Origin: Azonexus hydrophilus | GTDB taxonomy: Bacteria > Pseudomonadota > Gammaproteobacteria > Burkholderiales > Rhodocyclaceae | Length of the DNA: 64,000 bases | Assembly (NCBI RefSeq): GCF_905120355.1 | Contig: NZ_CAJHOB010000006.1 | Location: 1 to 64,000, forward strand | Direction: 5' to 3' | In this document: piece after piece, positions 63,908 through 64,000 of the stretch | Layout: every line of letters starts with the position of its first letter | How positions within the stretch are numbered: position 1 is the first letter of the stretch | Made by a program: the position numbers and the translations under genes | The notes under the pieces: model-generated | Told to the model about the DNA's origin: nothing | What the model saw: the letters and a program-made list of their open reading frames with translations, nothing else | Database searches by the model: none

Positions 63908-64000
63908 TTAGAGTGCCAGCGCGCGGGCGATGAAATCGCGTTTGACGCGGGGGCGGGGAACGCGTTGTTCAAACCAGCCACGCACATCGTCGTCCAGGCA
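63908..64000 (-). CDS. C-terminal end of an unidentified protein (partial)
   Basis: On the minus strand a frame enters from beyond the window and ends in TAA at 63908-63910 after 30 residues (CLDDDVRGWFEQRVPRPRV, then KRDFIARALAL). The codon use fits coding sequence of this genome. It is too short to name. The 135 bases between it and the radical SAM gene hold no feature I can support. Confidence 0.5.
   Translation of the reverse strand, partial: CLDDDVRGWFEQRVPRPRVKRDFIARALAL

Overview
The window is chromosomal DNA of a Gram-negative proteobacterium, most likely a betaproteobacterium and plausibly of the Rhodocyclales. This rests on the high GC content, the orn / M48 protease / rsgA and gloB / methyltransferase / rnhA / dnaQ groupings, the many c-di-GMP and PAS proteins, and the mix of Fur-like and FNR-like operators. 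The taxon is inferred; no species marker is complete. I see no insertion sequences, phage genes, integrases or CRISPR arrays.

Layout. 1-100: 3' end of a 5S rRNA and its terminator. 192-6201: Nudix hydrolase facing the mfd-aroG-serB operon. 6.3-18.3 kb: a PAS-GGDEF-EAL protein, a flavoprotein, a histidine kinase with a C-terminal HPt next to an HD-GYP response regulator, rsgA, a Ste24-type protease, orn, an ArnT-like glycosyltransferase and rpmE. 18.5-24.7 kb: a TonB-dependent receptor, a NitT/TauT-type ABC transporter and NnrS in one apparent operon behind an FNR-like box and a Fur-like box. 24.8-27.3 kb: a lipoprotein, metY and a YaiI-family gene.

27.3-42.4 kb is an iron-acquisition region: a Fiu/PiuA-like receptor, an FMN hydroxyacid oxidase and PiuC; a second operon of a TonB-dependent receptor with a CSIC motif in its plug, a thioredoxin-like protein, feoB and feoA; the energising operon hemP-tonB-exbB-exbD; two very small Fur-controlled genes; and divergent fbpC/fbpB. 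The three receptors can draw on the TonB-ExbBD encoded here. FeoB and FbpBC would move iron across the inner membrane. Two operons share an unusual promoter plan: a perfect TTGATNNNNATCAA box placed where a class II FNR site belongs, with a Fur-like box between it and the -10. This suggests that uptake is switched on when oxygen is low (or nitric oxide is present) and iron is scarce.

42.4-64 kb: aminopeptidase, lipase-like hydrolase, dnaQ, rnhA, methyltransferase and gloB; a PAS chemoreceptor; tRNA-Thr(GGT); a PAS / HD-GYP / hemerythrin fusion; a periplasmic binding protein / histidine kinase / LuxR regulator set; a very large DUF748 protein; a Ser/Thr kinase / HDOD / GAF fusion; a Gate-domain membrane protein; a thioesterase; a radical SAM protein with a CX4CX2C motif; and the 3' end of one more gene. 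The points I find most worth following are the paired FNR/Fur promoters, the Fur-controlled 24-residue membrane peptide and its partner, the shared leader element of the receptor genes, and the CSIC receptor / thioredoxin / Feo operon.
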